Below are positions 1-6,797 of a DNA stretch of 10,887 nt, piece by piece (within the stretch, counting starts at the first letter, position 1; every line of letters starts with the position of its first letter). The notes beneath the pieces are model-generated. The model was not told the DNA's origin, did no database searches, and worked only from the letters and a program-made list of their open reading frames with translations. Origin of the DNA: CAZIFG01 sp964539135. GTDB lineage: Bacteria; Margulisbacteria; Marinamargulisbacteria; GCA-2716485; CAZIFG01. The DNA is taken from positions 1 to 10,887 of the forward strand of contig CAZIFG010000033.1 in assembly GCA_964539135.1 (NCBI GenBank), written 5' to 3'. The translations under genes were made by a program, and so were the position numbers.

Positions 1-197
1 GATTTTAACCTAATTTTCTCGCTACTTTTTTCTTGCCTTAACCGGGGGCATTACAGTCCCTTTTACGATGAACCTGTTGTTTCTTTTCACTGTCATTTTT
101 TACTTACCTTTTTGCGTTTGGATGGTCGGCAAAGATGCCTCAAATCCTTTGACGTTTTTTTGAAATTTGGATACTTTTTTGTCGATCTTGAAGCCTT

Positions 198-226
198 AAA
201 AATTTCAAGCTTTGAAATTTTTTTTT
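198..226 (+). terminator. AT-rich hairpin followed by a T tract, possible intrinsic terminator
   Basis: Positions 198-208 and 212-222 form a perfect 11-bp inverted repeat around the 3-nt loop GCT. The right arm runs into a T run ending at 226. This resembles an intrinsic terminator for a plus-strand transcript coming from left of the window. The stem has only two G:C pairs and would be weak. It is the clearest structure in the gene-poor stretch 1-289, which is otherwise T-rich with no recognisable coding sequence. Confidence 0.35.
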
Positions 227-276
227 ATTCTATTCGATAATTCCTTGTAATGAAAGACATAAAAGTTGTCTTAATT

Positions 277-283
277 AAGGAGG
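277..283 (+). promoter_or_regulatory. Strong ribosome binding site deciding a GTG start
   Basis: AAGGAGG lies 6 nt before the GTG at 290. It is the best Shine-Dalgarno match in this region. It selects GTG 290 over the ATG at 250, which opens a different and much shorter frame with no ribosome binding site. Confidence 0.75.
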
Positions 284-289
284 CGTATT

Positions 290-1222
290 GTGTACTTTTT
301 CGGTCCAAAATTAGTTTCACCTGCCCTACTCACGACCTTTCAAGTTGTGAAACCTGCCCTACTCACGACCTCTCAAGTGGTGAAACCTACCCTACTCACG
401 ACCTCTCAAGTTGCCCCACGCAGGACCTCTTCCCATTATCCTCTGGGAGCAGAGTACCCCACCGCTACTATTTATAGAAAGCCTGAAACTACAGCTGTTC
501 TAGACGCAGAACGCGCGACTATTTTAAGTAAGGCAACAACACGTACGCCCGATCTGGAAACCTTTGTATATCACTTATGCCGGCCTTTGGACTGCCTTCC
601 TTTTCTTCAAAAAATAGACGCTGAAGTGGGCAAACTTCTGGCTTTAGAACCTGGAGACTCTATTGCCTTACTGCCCAAAGACGTTCTTATCCCTACCCTT
701 CGACGTCTTGTCTCTGGATTGTCTCAGCACTATGGTTTTGATCGTCATTTTGTAGAAACAGGGGGAGGCGATGTTCTTTTATCGCCTGAGGCTTTTAAAA
801 CGCATATTTTGGCAAAAGGACGTCTTCTTTTAGATCTGGGTGAAACCGGTCATGGTCCTATTCCCCATTTAATTTCGGCTTGTATGATGAAGGAAATGGA
901 AGAATCTGGCCTGATTAAGGACGCTAAAACCCTTTATGCCCTATTGGCACACGATTCTAAAGACTTAAACGATCATCTAACCGACTTTAAATGTTTTTTT
1001 TCCTTTGCTCAAGATAATATAGATTCTGTTGGCCTTTCTCAACCCTCTCACTTTGCCAATTTTATCATCGAAAATACAACAGAACTGCCCCATTTATCTG
1101 CACTGACACGCGCTATTTGTGACCAAACTTATGTGCTTCATCGCGCCGCTAAATCCGACTTTGATGCCACGCCTGATTCTTCACTTAAAGACACAGGGGA
1201 AGGCTTTCGTCTTATAGAATAA
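290..1222 (+). CDS. Unknown 310-residue protein with N-terminal 11-residue tandem repeats
   Basis: I do not recognise this protein. It starts at GTG 290 behind a near-perfect ribosome binding site and ends at TAA 1220-1222. Residues 10-42 are three tandem copies of an 11-residue unit, (S/K)P(A/T)LLTT(F/S)QV(V/A). A Ser/Thr/Arg-rich linker runs to about residue 75. The remainder looks like a soluble, mostly helical domain without obvious membrane segments. A Gly/His-rich patch, LGETGHGPIPH (about residues 183-193), is the most motif-like element, but I cannot tie it to a family. The gene is convergent with the 772-residue gene, 28 bp away. A repeat-bearing N-terminus ahead of a globular domain would suit an exported or host-directed protein, but there is no classical signal peptide, so that is speculation. 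The open frame and start are well supported; the function is unknown. Confidence 0.8.
   Translation: MYFFGPKLVSPALLTTFQVVKPALLTTSQVVKPTLLTTSQVAPRRTSSHYPLGAEYPTATIYRKPETTAVLDAERATILSKATTRTPDLETFVYHLCRPLDCLPFLQKIDAEVGKLLALEPGDSIALLPKDVLIPTLRRLVSGLSQHYGFDRHFVETGGGDVLLSPEAFKTHILAKGRLLLDLGETGHGPIPHLISACMMKEMEESGLIKDAKTLYALLAHDSKDLNDHLTDFKCFFSFAQDNIDSVGLSQPSHFANFIIENTTELPHLSALTRAICDQTYVLHRAAKSDFDATPDSSLKDTGEGFRLIE
317..415 (+). repeat. Three tandem 33-bp repeats inside a coding region
   Basis: Units lie at 317-349, 350-382 and 383-415. They differ by only a few substitutions and keep the reading frame, giving 11 residues each. A degenerate fourth fragment (CACGCAGGACCTCTTCC-like) follows from about 416. 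The near-identity suggests recent duplication, by slippage or unequal recombination. They are directly adjacent with no spacers. Confidence 0.9.
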
Positions 1223-1237
1223 GTTCCTATTGGGACT
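1222..1237 (+). terminator. Short hairpin between convergent genes, weak terminator candidate
   Basis: AGTTCC at 1222-1227 can pair with GGGACT at 1232-1237 (one G:U pair) around the loop TATT, starting on the stop codon of the 310-residue gene. A pyrimidine stretch (CTTTCTTT) follows a few bases later. It fits between two convergent stop codons 28 bp apart and could serve either strand. The stem is short, so this is tentative. Confidence 0.25.
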
Positions 1238-1250
1238 GTTGCGACTTTCT

Positions 1251-3569
1251 TTATAAATACATCCCAACCTGATCTTCTCCTTCTGGCTCCGAGTCTCCTG
1301 AATCTGAAGATTTAGATCCCTCCTCTGCTTGAACCTCTACTACAGTCGCCTCTCGTTCTGTTTGTAGTCCTCGTTTTTGACGCAACGCCGTTTCTGTTAT
1401 TCCCGTCACATCCGCAAGGGCTTTGGCTAAGCCCAGGATCTCGGCATCCGACAGGTTCGGAATGTGCAGCCGAATCATCCATATTGGATCTATACTTACT
1501 GTATTAAATCCAAATGACCTTCTGAGAATCACATCTACACCATGTATTGCCGCTTTCTGTATCACCAAATCTCCGACAAAGTCACGATGTGTTAAGGCCA
1601 ATTCATGTGGCAACATAATTGAAATAAATGTGGTTTCCCATTCCATTGGCCTATACAGTTTTAAAGGCCCCTCCCCCTGTTTTCTGCCTTTCACTTCTAA
1701 AGCCCAAGCTCTCATCACCGCTGCTGCGGTTTGAATTTGTTTGTGTTGATACTCGGATAATAAACGCGCAGATGTGCATAATGAATGAGTCACCACCTGA
1801 AATACAAATTCATATTCCCCCACGGACTCATTTAATTCTATCCCAATGTTCGCCCATTTGGGGCTCTTCACATAGGATAGCGCCATTCCGGCTGACACTT
1901 TACAGTATCCCCCATCTCCAAATTTACTGAGAGATCGAAACAAAACGGCCGCCCCTGTCTGTCCTTCACACCATTCCGACACCCAGTCTTCCTGTTTTTC
2001 ATCACATAAGGGCGTTAAGGTTGTATCCAGAACCAATACGGCATCTGCTGCCAATGAAAGCCCCTCCTTATCTAAAGCTTTTTGAATGATAGACAAACTA
2101 TTGTGATTGATTTTCCGCATTTTATTCTCGAAAGAAGGATAGCTCTCGGTCAGCACAATATCGATCGCGTCCTCGGATGCTTTTACGTTGATTCTATACT
2201 CTCCATTTTCTTCTTCTAAGAGTGAACATTTAATCTCCGGATAGTGATTTTTTACCTTTCGCAAAAATACAATATTCTGAAAGAAAAATCCTGACGTATA
2301 CACAATATGACAGGCGCCTTTATATCGTTTTAAAAGTGCCGTTAAAATAGAAGAAAAGGCCTCCAATCCCGAATGATAAACACTGAGTTTTGGATTCATT
2401 TCTTTTAATTTTGGACTTAAGAATCGCTCTATTTTGAGGTGGTCTTTTCGGGAGTAGGGATTATTTTGCAGTCCCAATAGAAGGAGCACCTGCTCATAAG
2501 CGCTTTCATACCAACTTTTTCTATCAATGGCACGATTGCCTTTTTGGGCCTGCTTATAAAGTCTGTTTAAATTTTGACTGCTATACCGAAGCAGTTGCCT
2601 TTGCGTGTGCGTAGACGCCCCCGACTCTAATCCAGGAATTTGAAGCAAGGATCCTATTAATGCCATCCCCTCTGCCTTTCCCGATTCATACTGCCTGGAA
2701 AGAGTCTCTATGGGGATCTCTTCAGAACTGCTCGACGAAAACGCTGGTTCTGATTGACTGCCCTCAGGCTTTACATATCGACTCCATATCTGCGTATACT
2801 GCCACTGCGTTGCATGATACCCTCCATTGACAATACAGGTATCCAGTTCAAATTCTAAGAGCACTTCTTGGATCCCCATTCTGTATTCTAAAATGGCCCA
2901 ATTGTCCTGACAGGGTTCTACCATATAAATACATACCCCATTCGGGGATACTTTCTGCCTTATTTGTTCTAGAACTTCGGCCCTTTTTAGGGGCAATACT
3001 TGGCCCCACTTAACCCAAAAAGGCCTCACGGCGTCTGCAGGTGTCAGTGTCTCTAACTGTTTTGGATCTATCTTCTGTGCAAGATGGCTTAAAATGATCT
3101 TAAAACTGCGCTGCACAAGATAGCATCTGTCTGGCCATATCTTATAGAGATTTTGCTCTGATTTTGGCAAGGTGTCTATGTCAATCGGCGCATTAAATCC
3201 GCCGACAATGCGTCGTTGTCCCCAGATCCAATGACTGGGTTTTATTTCTCCTCTGGGTATCATTCGGTTGGAAAGTAGGCTATAACACAATTCAAAAATA
3301 AAGGTATACCAACTGTCATCCCGATTTCGCACAAAATTAAAATACTGGGGATCTACAGGATCCGAAGGATTGATGGGCCAGCCATATTTTTTACTTGTTT
3401 CCACACCTGTGCTGGCATCGGGTTTGAATTCTAAAGAAGACCATATCCTTAAAAAATGAGACACTTCTGGCCGCACTTCTTCTGCCGCACATCTCAAGGG
3501 CACCAAAACACTTTTACTATAGTCATCCATCAATTGGATACTAAGGCTTGAAATAATTTTGAATCTCAT
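1251..3569 (-). CDS. Large PLP-dependent Cys/Met-metabolism-like enzyme, 772 residues, with long N-terminal part
   Basis: The C-terminal half (about residues 355-725) follows the order of landmarks in the cystathionine gamma-synthase superfamily (fold-type I PLP enzymes). Y372-S-R374 matches the YxR that contacts cofactor phosphate. S400-G401 begins the SGM-like helix. D515 in LDTTLTP matches the Asp that pairs with the pyridine nitrogen (VDNTFATP in relatives). S546-L-S548-K549-F matches the SxTKY segment, making K549 the likely Schiff-base lysine. R700 in MIRLHIP matches the carboxylate-binding Arg of IRLSVG. The usual YGGT cofactor-stacking Tyr appears replaced by Phe (GFFF, 427-430). Family members are normally about 380-430 residues; this one has about 350 extra N-terminal residues and an acidic Ser-rich tail (about 740-768). 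A segment near 183-200 (PFWVKWG..LPLKRAE) recalls the N-terminal region of fungal STR2-like proteins, from memory only. The likely role is transsulfuration or another reaction on sulfur amino acids; the substrate is unknown. No clear ribosome binding site precedes ATG 3569, and Met14 is an alternative start. The 626-residue gene lies 91 bp upstream on the same strand. Confidence 0.75.
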   Translation of the reverse strand: MRFKIISSLSIQLMDDYSKSVLVPLRCAAEEVRPEVSHFLRIWSSLEFKPDASTGVETSKKYGWPINPSDPVDPQYFNFVRNRDDSWYTFIFELCYSLLSNRMIPRGEIKPSHWIWGQRRIVGGFNAPIDIDTLPKSEQNLYKIWPDRCYLVQRSFKIILSHLAQKIDPKQLETLTPADAVRPFWVKWGQVLPLKRAEVLEQIRQKVSPNGVCIYMVEPCQDNWAILEYRMGIQEVLLEFELDTCIVNGGYHATQWQYTQIWSRYVKPEGSQSEPAFSSSSSEEIPIETLSRQYESGKAEGMALIGSLLQIPGLESGASTHTQRQLLRYSSQNLNRLYKQAQKGNRAIDRKSWYESAYEQVLLLLGLQNNPYSRKDHLKIERFLSPKLKEMNPKLSVYHSGLEAFSSILTALLKRYKGACHIVYTSGFFFQNIVFLRKVKNHYPEIKCSLLEEENGEYRINVKASEDAIDIVLTESYPSFENKMRKINHNSLSIIQKALDKEGLSLAADAVLVLDTTLTPLCDEKQEDWVSEWCEGQTGAAVLFRSLSKFGDGGYCKVSAGMALSYVKSPKWANIGIELNESVGEYEFVFQVVTHSLCTSARLLSEYQHKQIQTAAAVMRAWALEVKGRKQGEGPLKLYRPMEWETTFISIMLPHELALTHRDFVGDLVIQKAAIHGVDVILRRSFGFNTVSIDPIWMIRLHIPNLSDAEILGLAKALADVTGITETALRQKRGLQTEREATVVEVQAEEGSKSSDSGDSEPEGEDQVGMYL

Positions 3570-3660
3570 GACTATTTTATGGATTGAATTGGATTTTTAT
3601 CGCTTATATTTTATAAACTTATTCTTTATTCTACTATACCCATTTTTGATTGTCTCTTTT

Positions 3661-5541
3661 TTATTTAGGCTCTGGACTTGTATATTTTGTAAGGGCTAAT
3701 TTACTAGCCTTTATCGCACTTAAATTTGTTCTAATTTTTGAAGAGGCCATGACATCCGCCGTGTCGCTGGTATAAATTCCTGTTGAACGTGATAGTTCCA
3801 ACACGGCCATATCAAATGGTGTCATGTCTAACCGTTCGGTTGAAGGCAATGCTTCTGACTTTGTTTTTAAGCCGCTAACATGCGTGAGTATATCTCCCAC
3901 AGCTCTTTTTGACATCTCATCCAAACTGCTTCTGGCCTTATCTGTAAATTTACCCATACCATAGTTCACACACATGTTCAAAAACCCCGCAACTGCCGGT
4001 ATGGGCACGAATGTCCCTGCAACCGCTATGCCTGTATTAATGCCCCTTGTTCCCATCTTCCACTTCGCAATGGATTTTTTTTGCGCCACACGCGCTAACA
4101 TGCCCAATTGCATGGTATCTAAGGCTTTCGCCTGAACCTCTAAAGGTCTTGTATCTTCGACTATACGCACTCCTGGTAGTTCTTGCCCCGGAACCCCAAA
4201 TTTTGCGCTTCCTAGCACCGCATCTGCCCATAACTTTTCACTGGGAGGTTTTGGCCGTTTGGCGTGAACAATGGGTTTGTACACCAAGTAATAGGCTGAC
4301 TTCATCAGTGTTAATACTGGTACTATGGTGTCTACAGCAACGGCTAAAGTGTCTAAATTACACAAATTACCAATCGCTTCCTTGGATGCGGCTATCAGTG
4401 CACGCCGTGGCTCGCCTAAAGCATCCATAGCCACTCCGGCTTGCTCTTTTGTTTCTGCTACTTTTTCCTGAACAGGCGCTAAACTGTCGCTTATTCCGCC
4501 AAAATTTCCTCCAGATTCAGCTCCTTTTTGAGTGGCTATCATCTCGCCTGCAGTATCGACCATCTCCCTTACTTCTGAGGTCCCTACTTTCCCTATGGTA
4601 TTCTCTCTAACGCCTAGGGATCCAAAGCCCAGCACTGCGTCTGAGAGTGTTTCCCTTGCTGTTTCTTTTGCCTCCTCTGCAGCGTCTTTAAATCCCCCTT
4701 TCATTTTGGATAAAAATCTTACAAATCGAGGATCAATCCCTTTTGTATCCTCCCCAGAGACCAGTTTCTCACGCGCTTCCGGGGTCAATGTTGCAAATTC
4801 CGCCAGATGCTGATCTAGCTCGTCCTCTGTTAAGAGGTCTGGATCCTCCGATGGTGCTGCAGGACTTCCCTCTGCTATTGATAACTCCAAGTCATCTATA
4901 GATACACCTGTTGATGCGGCTTTTACTCCAGCATCGCAGCCCCCGGCTCCACGTCCATCTACCAGCATGCTCTTTCCTTCAGCAGGAGATTCTGTGAACC
5001 GAATACCGTTAGTTAATCTGTTTTGTATCATAAAAGCGGTATGTTCTTGAAGTACCCGCCGTCCTTCATTGAATTCTGCTGTAGGCAAGGTTTTGATATA
5101 CCGAACCGCACGGCTTATCTTACCTATGATATCCTTCACGGATGCACCTTCCTCCATTTCACTTCTAACCTCTTGAAGTAAGGACTTTGCTACCCTTAAT
5201 TCTTTTGAAGGTCCCTCCTGTGGTGGTGCCTCCGGTGGTGGTGCCTCCGGTGGTTTTGCAGAATTTGTTACAGGTACACCTGCCCCTCTACCCGCCGAAA
5301 AGTGGGATGGCGCTACACTTAATCTCCTTGGAGGTGCCGCCGGTGGTTTTACCATCACTATATTTCTGCGTAATACGTGGTCCGTTACAGTTGGAGTGGA
5401 AGTAGGTCCTGACATTGGCGACTGCGATGGACGTGGCGATTCTGCCCCTGTTTTAGCTTCAGGTGCTTGAGCGGATCGCCCAGCGGCCCTTATCTCTCTT
5501 GTAGCCTGTCTTAAACTTACGCCTGGTCTCAACCTATCCAC
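3661..5541 (-). CDS. Unknown 626-residue Ala/Pro-rich protein with two hydrophobic segments, possible effector
   Basis: No family is recognised. The start is GTG 5541 with only a weak purine-rich stretch (GAGAGTGG) before it, so the exact start is uncertain. Residues 1-115 are disordered-looking, rich in Pro, Ala, Ser and Arg, with a PPEAPPPEAPP stretch near 97-107. Residues about 115-175 look helical. Residues 230-300 are acidic and helical, with Ala/Glu/Lys-rich amphipathic stretches (DAAEEAKETARETL). Similar stretches recur near 357-375. Two hydrophobic segments follow, at about 398-424 and 500-526; the second is Gly/Pro/Ala-rich (VAGTFVPIPAVAGF), like a membrane-inserting hairpin. There is no N-terminal signal peptide. 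This disordered head, amphipathic middle and bipartite hydrophobic tail resembles secreted membrane-associated proteins of intracellular bacteria, but that is inference. The gene precedes the PLP enzyme gene by 91 bp on the same strand and is divergent from the DUF1003 gene. Confidence 0.75.
   Translation of the reverse strand: MDRLRPGVSLRQATREIRAAGRSAQAPEAKTGAESPRPSQSPMSGPTSTPTVTDHVLRRNIVMVKPPAAPPRRLSVAPSHFSAGRGAGVPVTNSAKPPEAPPPEAPPQEGPSKELRVAKSLLQEVRSEMEEGASVKDIIGKISRAVRYIKTLPTAEFNEGRRVLQEHTAFMIQNRLTNGIRFTESPAEGKSMLVDGRGAGGCDAGVKAASTGVSIDDLELSIAEGSPAAPSEDPDLLTEDELDQHLAEFATLTPEAREKLVSGEDTKGIDPRFVRFLSKMKGGFKDAAEEAKETARETLSDAVLGFGSLGVRENTIGKVGTSEVREMVDTAGEMIATQKGAESGGNFGGISDSLAPVQEKVAETKEQAGVAMDALGEPRRALIAASKEAIGNLCNLDTLAVAVDTIVPVLTLMKSAYYLVYKPIVHAKRPKPPSEKLWADAVLGSAKFGVPGQELPGVRIVEDTRPLEVQAKALDTMQLGMLARVAQKKSIAKWKMGTRGINTGIAVAGTFVPIPAVAGFLNMCVNYGMGKFTDKARSSLDEMSKRAVGDILTHVSGLKTKSEALPSTERLDMTPFDMAVLELSRSTGIYTSDTADVMASSKIRTNLSAIKASKLALTKYTSPEPK
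5222..5251 (-). repeat. Exact 15-bp tandem duplication coding for a Pro-rich stretch
   Basis: GGTGGTGCCTCCGGT occurs twice in succession on the plus strand (5222-5236 and 5237-5251). On the coding strand this yields the repeated Pro-Pro-Glu-Ala-Pro pattern in the disordered N-terminal part of the 626-residue protein. It is a local in-frame duplication. Confidence 0.85.
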
Positions 5542-5624
5542 AAACCACTCTCATAATTTTACTTTTAATATAAATTCCTTTTATTTTTATTTTTTAAACA
5601 TTTTATTTTTATAGCACCATGATC

Positions 5625-5630
5625 TATAAT
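5625..5630 (+). promoter_or_regulatory. Candidate -10 element TATAAT for a leaderless DUF1003 gene
   Basis: A consensus TATAAT ends exactly 7 nt before ATG 5638, so transcription would begin at or one base before the start codon. No purine-rich ribosome binding site is present. The upstream region is very AT-rich with only poor -35 matches at the right distance (TTTATT at 5602-5607), so the promoter call rests on the -10 and its spacing. Confidence 0.45.
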
Positions 5631-5637
5631 ACTTTCT

Positions 5638-6300
5638 ATGAGCACTTCTGATCTACCTTATATCTGTCAAATTACAGGAAAACCGACTGAAAAATCTGAA
5701 TTTGTCTTAGGATCCTCGCTGATTCATCCCATTCAAGATCTCATTCAAAAAGACTATCCCGCTTGGGATCCAAACAGATATACCTCGTCTGCGATTTTAA
5801 ATACCTACCGCATGGCTTACTTTCGGGATCTTTTAAACAAAAATTCACTAGATGCGAGCCTTATTGAAAAAGAAGTCATCAAAAGCCTTTTAGATAATGA
5901 GCTTTTGTCGAAAAATATTGGGTACGAATATTTGGAATCTTTAAGCTTTGGGGAACGCCTTTCTGATAAATTGACACTTATTGGCGGCAGCTGGTCTTTT
6001 ATCATGGGCTTTTGCCTCTTTTTGGGACTTTGGGTGGTGCTTAATACGGTTGTATTAATCTACCACCGCTTCGATCCTTACCCTTTTATTTTTTTAAATC
6101 TGATTTTATCCTGTGTTGCGGCACTTCAGGCCCCTATTATTATGATGAGCCAAAATAGACAGGCTCAAAAAGACAGAACCCAGTCGGAACATGATTATAA
6201 AATTAACTTAAAAGCAGAAGTGGAAATTCAAATTTTAAATAAAAAAATGGACCATCTCATGGCCCACGTGTCTGAAATCACCCAATTGCTTCGGCCTTAG
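5638..6300 (+). CDS. DUF1003 family membrane protein
   Basis: The 220-residue protein matches the DUF1003 pattern from memory. It has an N-terminal CQITGK motif (10-15), a central LSFGERLSDKL (102-112) leading into the first membrane span (about 118-143), and a second span (about 148-170). The very characteristic tail motif FDPYPFIFLN, then QAPIIMMSQNRQAQKDR, covers about 145-180. An acidic/basic helical C-terminus (184-215) is probably a cytoplasmic coiled coil. The family is widespread in bacteria, sits in the inner membrane and has no established biochemical function. Length is typical. The short Cys-containing head (CxxTGK) is common in the family and may bind metal with partner residues, which is inference. 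The start ATG 5638 has no ribosome binding site but has a TATAAT 7 nt upstream. The gene ends 5 bp from the convergent DUF486 gene. Confidence 0.92.
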   Translation: MSTSDLPYICQITGKPTEKSEFVLGSSLIHPIQDLIQKDYPAWDPNRYTSSAILNTYRMAYFRDLLNKNSLDASLIEKEVIKSLLDNELLSKNIGYEYLESLSFGERLSDKLTLIGGSWSFIMGFCLFLGLWVVLNTVVLIYHRFDPYPFIFLNLILSCVAALQAPIIMMSQNRQAQKDRTQSEHDYKINLKAEVEIQILNKKMDHLMAHVSEITQLLRP

Positions 6301-6305
6301 ATCCT

Positions 6306-6644
6306 TTATTTTCTAAATACCAAATAGGCGCCTAAAGCAATGACACAAAACCCCAGGACATGATTCCACCGTAGGGGCTCTTTTAAATACATCACTGAAA
6401 ATACCATAAACACGGTAAGCCCAATGACTTCTTGAATGGTTTTGAGTTGCGCTGCAGAAAAATACCCATACCCCATACGATTCGCAGGGACTTGCAAAAT
6501 ATACTCAAATAAGGCAATGCCCCAGCTGACTAAAATGACCATTCCCAACGATTTTTCTGTATGTCTTAAATGACCATACCAGGCCACGGTCATGAATACA
6601 TTGGAACATATTAATAATCCTATTGTGGGTATCCATACAGGCAT
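6306..6644 (-). CDS. DUF486 family small membrane protein (DMT superfamily-like)
   Basis: This 112-residue protein has four predicted membrane helices (about 4-24, 34-52, 66-86, 92-110), matching the DUF486 family, a compact relative of the small multidrug resistance/DMT transporters. Recognisable family features are the N-terminal CSNVFMTVAWYGHL (13-26), the FEYILQVPANRMGY segment (46-59), the LKTIQE motif (67-72) and the C-terminal LGAYLVF (104-110). Length is normal and the gene looks intact. The protein presumably acts in the inner membrane; its substrate is unknown. ATG 6644 is preceded by AAGGAGG at 9-nt spacing, which fixes the start. Its 3' end nearly abuts the convergent DUF1003 gene, and the 178-residue gene lies 153 bp upstream on the same strand. 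Confidence 0.93.
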   Translation of the reverse strand: MPVWIPTIGLLICSNVFMTVAWYGHLRHTEKSLGMVILVSWGIALFEYILQVPANRMGYGYFSAAQLKTIQEVIGLTVFMVFSVMYLKEPLRWNHVLGFCVIALGAYLVFRK

Positions 6645-6653
6645 TCCAAAACG

Positions 6654-6660
6654 CCTCCTT
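6654..6660 (-). promoter_or_regulatory. Strong ribosome binding site of the DUF486 gene
   Basis: The minus-strand AAGGAGG lies 9 nt before ATG 6644 and fixes that start. Confidence 0.8.
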
Positions 6661-6751
6661 CATTATGTGGGGGACTGTTGCAAAACGCCTATTTTGGCCC
6701 TATGCTGTGTTATTCTCGTCTTCAAGTCCTCATTTATACCTTATTATACTT

Positions 6752-6778
6752 AGGCCTTTATTATTTTGATAAAGGCCT
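6752..6778. repeat. Perfect 10-bp inverted repeat with 7-nt loop
   Basis: AGGCCTTTAT at 6752-6761 pairs perfectly with ATAAAGGCCT at 6769-6778 around TATTTTG. It begins about 20 bp past the stop codon of the minus-strand 178-residue gene, where a terminator is expected, but no T tract follows on either strand. It could be a transcript-end or mRNA-stabilising hairpin, or part of a decayed mobile element. Confidence 0.6.
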
Positions 6779-6797
6779 CATCTCAATCGAGTCCCGC

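Noticed and set aside
1..240. An open frame running from the window edge to TAA 238-240 (about 79 codons, no start seen)
   Set aside because: It is Phe/Leu-rich as expected from T-rich DNA, which has few stops. It runs through the AT-rich terminator-like hairpin and matches no family, so it is more likely noncoding.
317..432. A possible CRISPR array
   Set aside because: The 33-bp units are directly contiguous with no unique spacers, and they code in frame.
250..477. A 75-codon frame with Cys/Ser-rich 11-residue repeats (CPTHDLSSCET-type)
   Set aside because: It is the other-frame reading of the 33-bp repeats. The long frame from GTG 290 has the ribosome binding site and continues for 310 residues.
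53..1239. ACAGTCCC at 53-60 and GGGACTGT at 1232-1239 as inverted ends flanking the 310-residue gene
   Set aside because: Eight-nt matches are expected by chance in this window, and the orientation is outward, not that of element ends enclosing the gene.
4047..4430. Opposite-strand frames within the 626- and 772-residue genes
   Set aside because: They lack ribosome binding sites and family features and are shadows of the long coding frames.
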